Below are positions 1 through 9,945 of a stretch of DNA of 64,000 nucleotides, one piece after another. The position numbers were made by a program, and so were the translations under genes. Every line of letters begins with the position of its first letter. The stretch's first letter is position 1. Source of the DNA: Cristatella mucedo (taxonomy: Eukaryota; Bryozoa; Phylactolaemata; Cristatellidae); contig WPIO01000053.1 of the NCBI GenBank assembly GCA_009760855.2, positions 2,253,501-2,317,500 on the forward strand, written 5' to 3'. The notes beneath the pieces were generated by a model that was not told the origin of the DNA, made no database searches, and worked only from the letters and a program-made list of their open reading frames with translations.

Positions 1-65
1 ATGGGTTCAAGTCCTGCAGTGGCGACTCTTTTTTGTCCACTGCAAACTCGGGTGATAGAGGCTAA
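1..65 (+). repeat. SINE-B fragment (cut by window edge)
   Basis: GGGTTCAAGTCCTGCAGTGG followed by CCACTGCAA and GGTGATAG matches the B box and middle of the SINE-B family seen at 3805 and 51600. Confidence 0.5.
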
Positions 66-245
66 TAGTTTCAAGTTGTAAGATAAAATATTGAGGGGAA
101 CTACAATCTGCTCGTACTCATTGTAGAGGTCATGATGCAAGACCTGTTTGGAGGCCAGAGCAATAGACAAGAAACGTTCAAGTACAATACATCTTAGATG
201 TAATAATGCATGTTTCAGCATAAACTTGGAGATCAGTTGAAGAAA

Positions 246-296
246 GAGGAAGAGAGAGAGAGAGAGAGAGAGGGAGAGAGGGAGAGAGAGAGAGAA
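246..296. repeat. (GA)n microsatellite
   Basis: GA dinucleotide repeats with a few GGGA interruptions. Confidence 0.9.
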
Positions 297-1039
297 GGTA
301 AGAGATCGGGCGAGTAAAGAGGAGACGGTAGGAGATCGGGATAGGTTATAGGTCATTGAAAGTGTTCGCTTCCCGCTGCTTATGGCTTTCGAGATGAACT
401 ACAGTGATTCTAAAGAGCGCAGTAGCAACAGCTCACCATCAGCACACTTCTGCGCATTCTAGTTAAAAGTAGGCGCTCCGAATGAGCGCCGTTTCCGCAC
501 TCGACGGGCAGCTTTCGTTCCAGCTTTCAAATGAGGTCGCAGTGCACACATCGCCAATGTTGTACAGATATAGGAATGCTAGCTTAACGTGCATTGCAAT
601 ACACCCATTCCGATTGTCTTGCTCTGTGACCGCAGCCACAGGGACCACTCGTGGTCAATGTCCGAGCAGGCGTCCGTAACGAAGCGGCTCGCAGCTGAGT
701 GGGACCTGCCCGAACCTGCCTGTGCGCTCGACGGCGGCGGCCATTCTGTGAACGGTTTCCGATCATGGCGAGAGGCCTTAAGTGCAACGACGAGGAGGCG
801 CACTAGTGAATGTTCGGCTGCAGCCGAAGCGGCGCAGGCGACGCATTCGGAAATATTTCAAAGAGCGGGAGCAGTAAACGAGAAGTAAATCCTGCTTCCG
901 CTCCTATTAGTCACCCATCGATGGTCGCCATCAAAGCCCGTCGGCATCGTGGGCTGCTGCTCGATTGCGCTCGCTCGCTCGCTCGCGAGCGCCGCCGCCG
1001 CCTTTGAGCAGCAGTAACGCGAGAGGAGTCTGACGCACT

Positions 1040-1133
1040 CGAGTCGCCTCATAGTCGGCACCGCCGTCGAGCGGGCGCATTGCCTGCATTCGCGCGGCGC
1101 GAGTAGGACGCACACAAAGGGAGCGAGGAAAAG
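1040..1133 (+). other. Candidate 5' non-coding exon end of the IGFBP-domain gene
   Basis: A GC-rich stretch ends in AAAAG|GTAAGA with the donor at 1134, a strong match to the metazoan 5' splice site. There is no conserved coding frame. A plausible acceptor (TTTCACGTTAG) ends at about 2170, 108 bases before the start codon at 2278, so this could be a 5' UTR exon. Its left edge is not defined. This is inferred from splice signals only. Confidence 0.22.
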
Positions 1134-1270
1134 GTAAGATGGCCGGAAACGCCTCGGCGGGCGCGAAAATGCGGCGGGCGCTGCCTCCGCCGGCGCAACG
1201 GAGAGTTCTCGCGGCGCGAGCGATGGCGAGTGAGCTTTAACGCGTTGGGATGTGAGCGCACCTTCGCCCC

Positions 1271-1275
<5 letters not shown>

Positions 1276-1303
<28 letters not shown>

Positions 1304-1321
1304 GCTCTCACGCTCTCACTC
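1276..1321. repeat. (CT)n microsatellite
   Basis: A pure CT run followed by CACGCTCT repeats. Confidence 0.9.
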
Positions 1322-1418
1322 TCGCGTCCTCCTATTTATCCGTCTGCCTCTCTATCACCTGCGAATAATTACGCACTGTAACTAGTAGCGAAGCCGAATT
1401 CTGGTGATCGTTAGCACT

Positions 1419-1550
1419 GGTTTGGTCTAGCGGTTAAGGTGCTCGCCCCGACCAAGGTCTGACTGAGGTCGTGGGCTCGAGCCCCGAGGCATATGTGAAG
1501 TGCCTGAATAGAGATTAAGTTCTCTTGGGGCGCTAAATAAATGAATTAAA
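1419..1550 (+). mobile_element. SINE-A (tRNA-derived SINE)
   Basis: The head TGGTCTAGCGGTTAAGGTG resembles a tRNA A box and GGGCTCGAGCCCC a B box. The tail GAAGTGCCTGAATAGAGATT then TTCTCTTGGGGCGCTA ends in an AAATGAATT run. At least ten copies are present in the window. Confidence 0.85.
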
Positions 1551-1813
1551 ATTTTTCTCTAAGAAGGATGGCGTGCGCGCTACTCATCGGCACGCAGCAA
1601 ACCGCAGTCGAATGAGAGGGTTGCACGCCGGAGCGTCCACTCCAACGCTTCCAGTTCCTCTGCAGTTGCAGCGCGGCAGGGCAGCGCCGGCCCCGACCCC
1701 CCCCCGCCAAGCGCCGTTTCCGTTCTTTCCGCCGAGCCGAGCGATTGCCGTCGCTGCCCAGTATCGGTCGCCCTACGATTTCACCGCGGGCGCCGGCATC
1801 AGCTTGGTTGCCG

Positions 1814-1990
1814 CGCTGGTTTGGTCTAGTGGTTAAGGTGCTCGCCCCGACTAAGGTCAGTCTGAGGTCGTGGGCTCGAGCCCCAAGGCATATGTGAAGC
1901 GCCTGAATAGAAATTAAGTTCTCTTGGGGCGCTATACATAAATTATATATATATAAATGAATGAATGAATAAATGAATTATATTATAAAT
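1814..1990 (+). mobile_element. SINE-A, with AT-rich tail
   Basis: A second copy about 400 bases after the first. It has the same A-box and B-box layout and GCGCCTGAATAGAAATTAAG, followed by a degenerate ATAAATGAATGAATG tail. It lies 290 bases upstream of the IGFBP-domain start codon. Confidence 0.85.
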
Positions 1991-2277
1991 ACTATACTAT
2001 ACTATAAATACTGTATAAAATACTATAAATAAAATAAAATAAAATACTATATAAATACTATACTGTAAATGAATTTTATTTTATATTATAGTTCTATTTA
2101 TCGGCTTCGAGCTCGCGCGTGCGGCATTTATCGACTGCGTCGATTTAATCTCCATCGATTTCACGTTAGCCGCAAGACTCGCTAGGTCGGCCGGTCCGAG
2201 CATCAAAGCTAAACGACGAGCGGGCGCCGCCGCTCATCGACGTCAGACGAACACCGCCCGGCGTCGACGACAGCAGG

Positions 2278-3109
2278 ATGGCTCGACGGAGCTCGACGGC
2301 GGCGACGCTGCTGTCACTGGCCGCGGCGGCTACGCTGTGCTGCGCACTGGCGAGCGCTCTGAGCTGCGCGCGGTGCGACGACGACCCGGAGGCGGCCAGC
2401 GACTGCGACCCGCTTCCCGCCGGCTGCAAGCCACGACTCAACATGTGCGAGTGCTGCCCGCGCTGCGCGCGCCTCGCGGGCGAGCCGTGCGACAGGTGGA
2501 ACGGGTAAGGCGGGACGCCGCGCGGGCGCACGAACAGCGACCGCAGCAGCAGCAGCAGCCGCCCCCTCGGGTGGCCCGGCGCCGCGCCGGCTGCAGATCG
2601 AGTGCCCCACGCGTGCACAGCGAGCGGCCGCTCGCTCGCTTCCCGCGCGGAGCTCCCGGCACCTGCGCTCGCCTGCGCTCGCTCGCGCGGCGCTAAACTG
2701 CCGGGTTGCCGCCGCCGCCGCCGAACCGCGGCGTTCTGAAATCTTCGTGGCGCTGCGTCACCGCTAGCGTTGCAGAAAGTCCAGGTGGCGGTCCGGCCGG
2801 CGAAAAATGACGCATCCGGAGCGCCGTCCGGAGCTCGGCCGGCCGCAGCGGCGGTCTCTCGAGCGTCGGCGGGGCGAGCCGGAGCGGAAGGCGTGCTTGG
2901 AGCAGGCTCGGCAGGGCGCGCCCCGCTCCTCCGCGAAGTCCCACCGCCGCCGCCGCCGCGAGTGAGCTCGCCGAGCGTTGCGTTGCAGGTGCGACGTCGG
3001 CCTGGTGTGCTCGGGCAAGGACCAGCGACGAGGCGGCTTGGCCTTCAGCTTCCGCGACGTGCCCTTCGACATGTTCCGCTTCAAGGGCGTCTGCAAGGAA
3101 GTCGCGTAA
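2278..3109 (+). CDS. Secreted single-IGFBP-domain protein (SIBD-1-like), 2 exons
   Basis: The coding exons are 2278-2504 and 2989-3109. The intron is GT-AG (donor GTAAGG at 2505, acceptor TTGCAG ending at 2988), and the split codon GG|G gives Gly. The product is 115 residues. Residues 1 to about 27 form a signal peptide: a basic start, a Leu/Ala core, and ASA before the likely cleavage site. The mature part has 12 cysteines including CECCPRC, which matches the CxCCxxC core of the IGFBP N-terminal domain (6 disulfides expected). The second exon carries CDVGLVC and ends GVCKEVA. Single-domain proteins of this type are known from spider and crustacean haemocytes and are thought to act in immunity or growth-factor binding. 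That role is inferred here. The start ATG has A at -3 and G at +4. AATAAA lies at 3258. The alternative is another small cysteine-rich secreted protein, but the CxCCxxC spacing favours IGFBP-N. Confidence 0.82.
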
Positions 3110-3257
3110 CGACGGCAGCGGCAGCCGCGCGCGGCGGCCTTCGCATTGGCCGGCGGCGGTCTTGCAGCTTGCGGCCGTCCGCTCTGTAGCGTACGCCGCC
3201 CGCTCCGTCGAGTGGCAAACGAAATAGCGGGTTGTGCGCGCAGCGCCTGGCGCCAGG

Positions 3258-3263
3258 AATAAA
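3258..3263 (+). promoter_or_regulatory. Polyadenylation signal AATAAA of the IGFBP-domain gene
   Basis: A canonical AATAAA lies about 150 bases after the stop codon at 3107-3109, on the same strand. It implies a short 3' UTR. Confidence 0.6.
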
Positions 3264-3627
3264 GAGTGCCTGCTGCGAAGACAATGCGGGGCAACTGAGT
3301 AGAAAGAATGCCTTGGACTTTTGCTCTGCCGATTTCTGCTCGTCGCGTCCTTTGTAGTCGCCTGCGGATGCTGCGCTGAGCCACGAAGTCAAAGTTAAAT
3401 GCACGAAAACGAAGGTTAGTTTACAAAAGTTTGCGATAGTTTACGAAAGCGCGGGAAGCGATGCGATGGCCGAAGGACGAACTTCCCAACGACAGAAAGA
3501 CGACGCTAGGGGTGGTGGGGGTGTGTGCATGCATAGGATTTAGTCATAATGTTGACATTTACTTAGCGCGCTGAGATAGCTACATTTATTTCTGGGGACT
3601 TCACGTACGGGTTGATAGGAAGCATAT

Positions 3628-3629
<2 letters not shown>

Positions 3630-3661
<32 letters not shown>
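3630..3661. repeat. (AC)n microsatellite
   Basis: About 15 AC units. Confidence 0.9.
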
Positions 3662-3662
<1 letters not shown>

Positions 3663-3804
3663 AGTCCCGCAGAGCTGAAGGAAGAGCCGAATGTCCAGAT
3701 AGAAAATAGGGAACACATTATTTTCAAATTATTTTATTTTTAAATGTCCGCATAAAAAATAGGGAACATATTAGTTTCAAATTATTTTATTTTCAATTGT
3801 CCAG

Positions 3805-3980
3805 ATAGATAGGGAACGCAAGGCGGTTGCTTTCACGACCTCGGTCCCGAGGTCGTGGGTTCGATTCCTGCGGTGGGCGATTTTTTATCGCCACTGCAAG
3901 CGGTGGTGATAGCCATAAAGACTCTTCTGCCGCTATAAAAAAAGGCTGTTTAATAAGCTAGGGATTTATTTATTTATTTT
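3805..3980 (+). mobile_element. SINE-B (tRNA-derived SINE)
   Basis: AAGGCGGTTGCTTTCACGAC is followed by GGTTCGATTCC, a perfect pol III B box. Next come the conserved block GTGGGCGA to ATCGCCACTGC, the block GGTGGTGATAGCC, and the tail CTCTTCTGCCGCTATA then GGCTGTTTAATAAGCTAGG. The A-box half is partly degraded. Confidence 0.8.
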
Positions 3981-4339
3981 CAAATTATTTTATCTTCAAT
4001 GTCCAGATAGATAGGGAACGGCTAGTCGTCAGTCTGTTGTGTTTTCCGGGCTTTGGCCGCATGCGAAATAAAGGCGCTGTCTTCAAATGACTTGAAATAG
4101 GTTAGGCTAAAGGTTAGGCTAAAGGTTAAAGAGCCGAGTAAGCAGAGCCGGCGCCGCGACGCCCAGCCTCGAAGTGGTTCGGAGAGGCAGGCGAGGGCAT
4201 GAGAGAATGTGCGGTCTTGAAGTAAAACCTCGGTCAGCTCTAATAAGTAACAGCAACCAACTCGGCCGGTATGGCGGGATGCTGGTAAAGTAGGGGAACG
4301 AGCGAGCCTTGGATGGGCAGGGGGGCCCAGTGCGCCGAA

Positions 4340-4832
4340 TAATGTACTGCGATGCATGCGCGCCTGTAGCTCCACAAAGATCGACTGAGTGTTACGCAGC
4401 AGAGCTTTCTCTAGCGAGCTCGCAGCCATTTGGCGGCTGTCAGCCTGCAAGCAAGCGGTTGCCAATGCGTTTCATATCGCGCAGCAGAGGAAAAGTGAGA
4501 CGCAGACGCTGAGTGAGACGCTGAGTGACAAGTGAGACGCTGCAGACGCTGAGTGACAAGTGCAGTCGAGGAAGCGAGCGGCGCGGAAGCAGCAGCTCGC
4601 TTCCTCGACTGCTCGACGGGACGCGCCGTAATCGGCAACGGAAAAATAGATGTCGCTGTGCGAGTATTGTCGAAGCGAGTTCCGCAGTCTTAGGACCGGC
4701 TGCTGCGGAGCAAAAACCTTTTGTCGCCAACTTCGTCGTTAGGCGAAGGAATGGAGCAGTTACGTCTGTCGCCCGCAGACGACCCGAGGTCACGAGGAGA
4801 ACCGCAGGAACCGAAAGAACCGAACTGAACTG
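4340..4832 (-). mobile_element. LINE-B 3' fragment, left of the inserted LTR element
   Basis: Read on the - strand, this matches the 3' UTR and the C-terminal RT-ORF region (WNSLPQFLR / VGDRSFSSAGP segment) of LINE-B at 58.3 kb, but it is diverged and frameshifted. It is cut at 4832 by an LTR element and resumes at 6530. Confidence 0.6.
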
Positions 4833-5138
4833 TGTTGGTTGTTGACAGCGGCTTCGGCGGCGGCGGCGGCGGCGGCTGTTCAAGTGGAGTCTCGCGGAGA
4901 CGCAGCCGGCGCGGCGCACGTTCGCGCGGTAAACGAGACTCTCCTTTATCGCTCCCGACGGGCACATATATGGGAGCCCAATCAATCGCAGCAGACGACA
5001 CGAAATGTAATCTGCACGAGTGACCTGACGCGGCGCCGCTTCGACGGCTTAACTAGTGGCCGCAGGTGAGGCGTGTATGTGCATTAGTGTCAGGCGCTAC
5101 GCTAATTACAACAGCAGAAGCCGCAGGCGCATGCAACA
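4833..5138 (-). repeat. 3' LTR of the old LTR element
   Basis: The downstream copy in element orientation. It starts TGTTGCATGCG at 5138, after a purine tract, and ends ...CAACA at 4833. A GCC-trinucleotide run near its end is longer than in the partner copy. Confidence 0.65.
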
Positions 5139-5767
5139 TCCCTGTCCCACCTAGAAAACAGATTTCCTAGTCCACCAGCCTCGCTAGGGGGAGGGGAGCC
5201 CTCGTGACTGGGAAGTCGTGTAGCCATTGGCTCCGTCCCGCCTTCTCTTCTTTCGTCGGCTCTTAGGCGGTGCCCTATCCAGCATTTGTCGTTCGGGCTC
5301 TGTCAGGATATCAACTTAGCACCAACGAGCTCCGGCTTGGATGGGGTGCAGGCTACGCGACAGCCACTCGCAGGACGCGCGCAGCCACACCAGCTCTGCC
5401 CCTCGCGAGCAGCCGGTCGTAGATGCTGCCCACATTTAGGCAAAGGTGGGGCGCCGATCCCACCGGCAGGCGGTTCTCGTAGGTCGCCTCAGTGCGAGCC
5501 CCGACGGCCGAGACGTCGCTCTCTCGGGCGCGGAGGCGCTCTTTTCCGCCGAGACGCTCTTCGCCGCTATGACGCTCTAGCTGCTGTACTTCGCCGCTGA
5601 GACGTCGCTTGCTCTGGCCGCCTGCACCTTTTCGCAGGCAATAACCGCCTCGCCGCCGATTACTACCGCCTCGCCGCTGGAAGCCGTCACGTGCTGCACG
5701 TCCTTCGTCTGCGGCTGCTGCCGCTGCGAGCTTACATTGTTCTGGCGCTCTTCGGCTGTTGTGGCTA

Positions 5768-6243
5768 CTAGGTCAGAAGCGGTCCCATACCCGCTTCCTT
5801 CACGGATATTGCCGTCGGATAGCTGCGGCAGCTGAATGAGTTCCGCTGGGGCAGTCTGGCTCTTGCGGGCAGTTGACGGTGGGATCGACTGGTGGGTGAT
5901 GAAGCTGGCTCGTCGCCCAGCTTTGCCCCGGTCTCGGCTCCGGCGAGCTGCTCCTGCTCCAGCCGAAACCTCTCGGCCTCAAGCTCGGCCTCCTCATCCG
6001 TCAACCAGGAGAAGATCAAAATTAACTCGTTTCGCAGCTTGTGGTATTCTTGCTTTATGTCGGCACTGGCACAACATGTTTTAATGGCATCGCAATTTTA
6101 GCCTTGCTACAACCTTCCTAAGCGTTAGAAGCCAAGGCATAAAGTGGGGTCCGCCGTTAAACATTTCGTAACTCAGTATAGGCGTCCCATACAGACCGTA
6201 GAAGGTCTGGTACTCTTTTCGGCTCGAGTTAACCATTCTCTGC
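5768..6243 (-). pseudogene. Gag-like coding remnant in the LTR element
   Basis: Two short open - strand frames (WQQRMVNSSRKEYQTF, and EYHKLRNELILIFSWLTDEE then a Glu-rich helix) look like eroded retroelement gag. The family is not recognised. They are separated by a stop and a frame change. Confidence 0.35.
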
Positions 6244-6529
6244 TGCCAGTCGTCATAGGACATTGGCTCTGGCGGCGGCAGTTCAAGTGGGAGTCTCACG
6301 GAGACGCAGCGGGCGAACGTACGCGGTAGACGAGACTCTCTTTTATTACTCCCAACGGGCACATATGAGAGCCCGATCGATCGCAGCAGACGACACAGAA
6401 TATAATCTACATTTGTGGCCTGACGCAGCACTGCTTCAACGGCTTAACTATTGGCCGCAGGTGAGGCGTGTGCATTAGTGCAAGGCACTTCGCTAATTAC
6501 AACAGCAGAAGCCGCAGGCGCACACAACA
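6244..6529 (-). repeat. 5' LTR of the old LTR element
   Basis: The upstream copy in element orientation, starting TGTTGTGTGCG at 6529. It carries AGTAATAAAAGAGAGTCTCG, an R-region-like polyadenylation motif. The inner edge near 6244 is approximate. Confidence 0.62.
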
Positions 6530-7185
6530 ACTGCTGAATGTACAGCAGTTCAGCTCGGCTAGAATGACCCCAGCCGTGGCTGGCCTTGTCGGTCAGCACA
6601 AGAACTTTACTCTGTAACCTTTGATCAACTAGATGCCATCGCAGTTCCTTCAGCAAAATAGACACATGGCTAAACCTCAGGAATTCGCTGACTAGTCGTA
6701 AACTAATATTCAGCGGTAGCGGTAGTGGTCTACTAGCTTTTTTAAGCCCAGCTAAAATAGAAGTGCGATAATCCAGCCTAGGCAGAGCCACGGAGTTAGT
6801 ATTTTCTTGCAAGCCACAGTAGGCAGTCCCTAATCTTAGATAGGGATCAGACGTGATGGCTAGCTGTGGAAGCATTCTTCTTAAGAAAAATTTCAAAATG
6901 TAGGCAGTTTGTTGGCATGCTGGCATGCTTATGTAGGCAGTTGCCAAAGAAGACACTTAAGTTCCAACACATGGTGACGGTCGCACAACAGCATCGCCTA
7001 TTAAAAGAACAAAGTATCCTAGTCCAGCCGTAGGCTTGGGGTTTTCCAGCAGTAGCAGTTCAGTTTAATTGTCGTTAAGTTGAAAGAAACTTGCCGACAT
7101 TCAGGATCAAATGTCTGCAATGCCAGCATTCAGTTTAACAGTCGATGCAGCAGATTCCGACGGTTTACTCAACAAGCATAGAGTT
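6530..7185 (-). mobile_element. LINE-B fragment, right of the inserted LTR element
   Basis: Continues the LINE-B copy interrupted at 4832. Read on the - strand it gives relics of SENFLKL, RNLGV, HARHGLAPSYLAEL and similar RT C-terminal motifs, with stops and indels. Confidence 0.65.
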
Positions 7186-7309
7186 CTCCAACCTCCCCGA
7201 TTTCCTGTCCTCGGCGGCTGACGGCTCGAGTTCAGCCACCACGATCGCATTCTCTACAGAAAGAATCTCACAAAAGCCAGCGGGTGCCCATGGCCATACA
7301 AGTCGCACT

Positions 7310-7354
<45 letters not shown>

Positions 7355-7441
7355 GCAGCGGCAGCGGCAGCGGCAGCGGCAGCGGCAGCGGCAGCGGCAG
7401 CGGCAGCGGCAGCGGCAGCAGCAGCAGCAGCAGCAGCAGCA
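7310..7441. repeat. (CAG)n / (CGGCAG)n repeat
   Basis: About 130 bases of CAG units flanking a CGGCAG hexamer core. It is open in several frames as poly-Ala, poly-Gln or poly-Leu, but no flanking gene is supported. Confidence 0.9.
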
Positions 7442-7846
7442 GTTTGATGGCTTTGTTTGCGAGCAACTGCTGCTGCTGCTGCGGCAGCGGCTGCTGCTGT
7501 GGCCTTGCTGCGGCCCTGTACCGGGTGGCAGCAATAGCAGTGCGGGGTAGTGTTGAATCCAATGACAGCATCAGAAGGTTGGACCAAGTCATTTTTCAAT
7601 AGCCTGAGCCAGATTAGGCGATTGCTACTGTTTGCAAGGGCCGTCATCATCGAGACTTACACTGGGGACGCAGGGTGGTTCAGATGCGCTTGACGAAGGC
7701 TAGCATCCTTATCTGGGCTCGTGCATTAAACGCCTTCTAAGGAACGCAAAGCTTGCGGAATAAGAATTGCAGCGCAGATACAACAGCCTTTACATGCATT
7801 GGATTCCATATTAGGATCGACTCCTTATCTCATCACCCGTCTCTCT

Positions 7847-7950
7847 TCGACTCTCCCTCTCCCTCTCTCCCTCTCTCCCCTCTCTCTCTCTCTCTCTCCC
7901 CCTCTCTCTCTCCCCCTCTCTCTCCCTCTCACTTTCTCTCTCTTTCGCTC
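7847..7950. repeat. CT-rich microsatellite
   Basis: Imperfect CTCTCC and CT repeats. Confidence 0.85.
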
Positions 7951-8515
7951 CCGGGACCGATTGGCTAGACTGCATACCTACCAAAGTGCAGATGTTGCTT
8001 GCGTCTGCTATCATTTAAAGGCTATTATCAAAAAGCCAGTGAACACGAGTGAGTCGGGTCATGAGTAAGAGGCTAACTGCTTTCTCCAGCTCACCATTTC
8101 TCCCAAGGAAGTACCATCCTGACAGTAAGCAGGTGCTTGTTAGGGAGCAGATTGAGAAGCTGTGAGTGCAGGAAGTCCTCTCTCACGATCGTCTCGCACA
8201 GCATCAGTTTTTCTAATAGGAACGGTAGCTGCAGAAGTGGTGGCTACAGTGCTCACTGAATATTTGCGTGAGTGCTGGCATAGGTAGCAATAGTCCTACA
8301 AGCAGTTGTTTCCCACGATATCAGCTGCAGAATGTCAGAGGAATCTAACGGCAGCAAACGCGTCAAATAACACTCGAGTCGAAGTTGGGCTTCGTGCCTT
8401 TTTCCTCTAGGAAAAGGCACAAAGTACGAGCACTCGAAGACTCGGAGGTAATATTCGCGAACACAGCACAGAGCACGTATTTACTCTCCTAGAAGATTCT
8501 TTATTCACTCTGCAT

Positions 8516-8935
8516 CTATTCTGTGGTAGCTCTTCGATTTGAAAGGCTGATGGTTGATAAGCTTGCCTTGCTTGCTGAGAGCTCTAGTTTGACCCCCGAG
8601 ACAAAGACACATCTTTCCTCTCGGAAGAAAAGAACCGTGGCAGACAGACACTTGGGCTTGGACTCGTTACTTCTTAACGCTTTGTGCTGCTGATCGGCTG
8701 AGCCTTCAACTAACGGACAGAAACCACGGGCATTCGTGCAGTAGGTTCGCTCAGCCAGACACATTCGAATGGACCATTTACATAAGTCACATGCTTCCAC
8801 TTTGACATCCCAGAGAGAAAGAGTGAACACGATGTACTGCAGTAGATAGACTAGGCGATCTCGTTTGAGCAATACGTGGCCTCCTACGAATTCCTCCAAC
8901 TCGTGCCGATGACCGACCTTAAAGACGAGTCCCAA
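8516..8935 (-). other. Unrecognised 139-aa open frame
   Basis: An open - strand frame of mixed composition with several cysteines, for example ACDLCKWSIRMCLAERTYC. A possible acceptor (TTTACTTCTTAAG) lies at its 5' edge and AATAAA lies just after the stop (about 8504-8499). It could be a terminal exon, a decayed mobile-element ORF or chance. No family is recognised. Confidence 0.2.
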
Positions 8936-9235
8936 CTTAAGAAGTAAAGTTTTGGGGACACAATATTGCTAGCCTGGTCACCCATGATACTCCTGTAGAG
9001 AGGGCATTTTCTTGAAATGAGAGCAGAAGAAACATTTGCACATTCGGACGGTCTGAGGCCTGGCCGATTGCTGTAGAATTACTAAAGAGACATTCTTCTC
9101 TTCTCTTCTCTGCTGCTAAATAGAAAAATCAGCTCATCTAAAAAAGTTCAAAAACTTCCAGAGCAAGAGAATGAAGGGAACTAAAAGAGATGAGATCAGG
9201 TTGAGAGCTGAGGTTATGAGGTTATGGGGCTGGGC

Positions 9236-9385
9236 TTTCCCCTTTGCTCAAGCGGTCAAGGTGCTCGCACCCCAGACCAAGGTCCGGCCGAGGTCGTGGA
9301 CTCGAGCCCTGAGGAATATGCGAAGCGCCTGAATGTAGATTAAGTTCTCTTGGGGCGCTATACAAATGAATTATACATATATACA
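9236..9385 (+). mobile_element. SINE-A copy
   Basis: TCAAGCGGTCAAGGTGCTCG is followed by GTCGTGGACTCGAGCCC and GCGCCTGAATGTAGATTAAG. The tail ends at an ATACATATATAC run. The copy abuts a LINE-B fragment. Confidence 0.85.
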
Positions 9386-9399
9386 CCCATTACATGCAT

Positions 9400-9850
9400 A
9401 ACATAGCGGAGTATCGTCGGCATAGAAGTGACAGCCGACCCCATGGGCCCGAATCAGTTTTCCCGAAGGCTCGGCATAAAAAGATAACGGCGAAGGATCG
9501 ACAACGGACACTTGTGGGACTCCACAGGTAAATGATCTGGTGGACGATACTTGACCACTACACGACGCTGATTGAACACGATCGTACGAGAGTGATTCGA
9601 CCTACGCCAGTGCCTCGTCTCCCAGACTGATCGCTATTCTCAATCATTCAAGTACGGCATCGTGATCGACAATATTGGACGGCGCTAATATATAGAGCAG
9701 GAACGACAGGCAGTGACTTCCCGTCATCATTGCTGCATAGAATGCAATTTCAGGGGAATTGTGTCGCTTGAATCGACTAAATTTGTCAGACAATCAATTT
9801 CCTTCTTTTCAACGTTCGAGGCAATCTGCTTAGCGATAAACAGGACAAGC
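9400..9850 (-). mobile_element. LINE-B RT-domain fragment
   Basis: The - strand matches the RT core of the 59-kb copy: relics of the YADD-containing block, the CGVPQ block (CCTGTGGAGTCCCACAAG) and the DHDAVL region. It is strongly diverged. Confidence 0.65.
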
Positions 9851-9855
9851 CACCA

Positions 9856-9945
9856 GGTGAGAGCCAGGTGAGAGAGCCAGGTGAGAGAGCCAGGTGAGAG
9901 AGCCAGGTGAGAGAGCCAGGTGAGAGCCAGGTGAGAGAGCCGGAA
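9856..9945. repeat. Minisatellite, 14-bp unit (AGAGAGCCAGGTG)
   Basis: About six copies of GCCAGGTGAGAGA in tandem, some lacking AGAG. Confidence 0.88.

Larger units (their letters stand above)
4833..6529 (-). mobile_element. Old LTR retroelement remnant without pol
   Basis: Two direct repeats of about 300 bp bound about 1.1 kb. On the - strand they begin TGTTG and the downstream copy ends CA. The 4-bp sequence ACTG lies on both sides (4829-4832 and 6530-6533) as a target-site duplication. A purine-rich tract (GGTGGGACAGGGA) comes directly before the downstream repeat. The repeats contain AATAAA or a close variant near the middle. No RT, RNase H or integrase is present, so this is an internally deleted or non-autonomous element. 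Confidence 0.72.

Noticed and set aside
1419-1500. tRNA gene
   Set aside because: A- and B-box-like motifs are part of the SINE-A repeat. The sequence does not fold as an intact tRNA and recurs with the same LINE-like tail.
2166-2696. Long frames antisense to or out of phase with the IGFBP-domain gene
   Set aside because: GC-rich shadow frames. The spliced + strand reading has the cysteine pattern, splice sites and start context.
4440-5069. Frames of 100-180 codons on both strands
   Set aside because: They span the junction of a LINE-B relic and an LTR and have no coherent domain.
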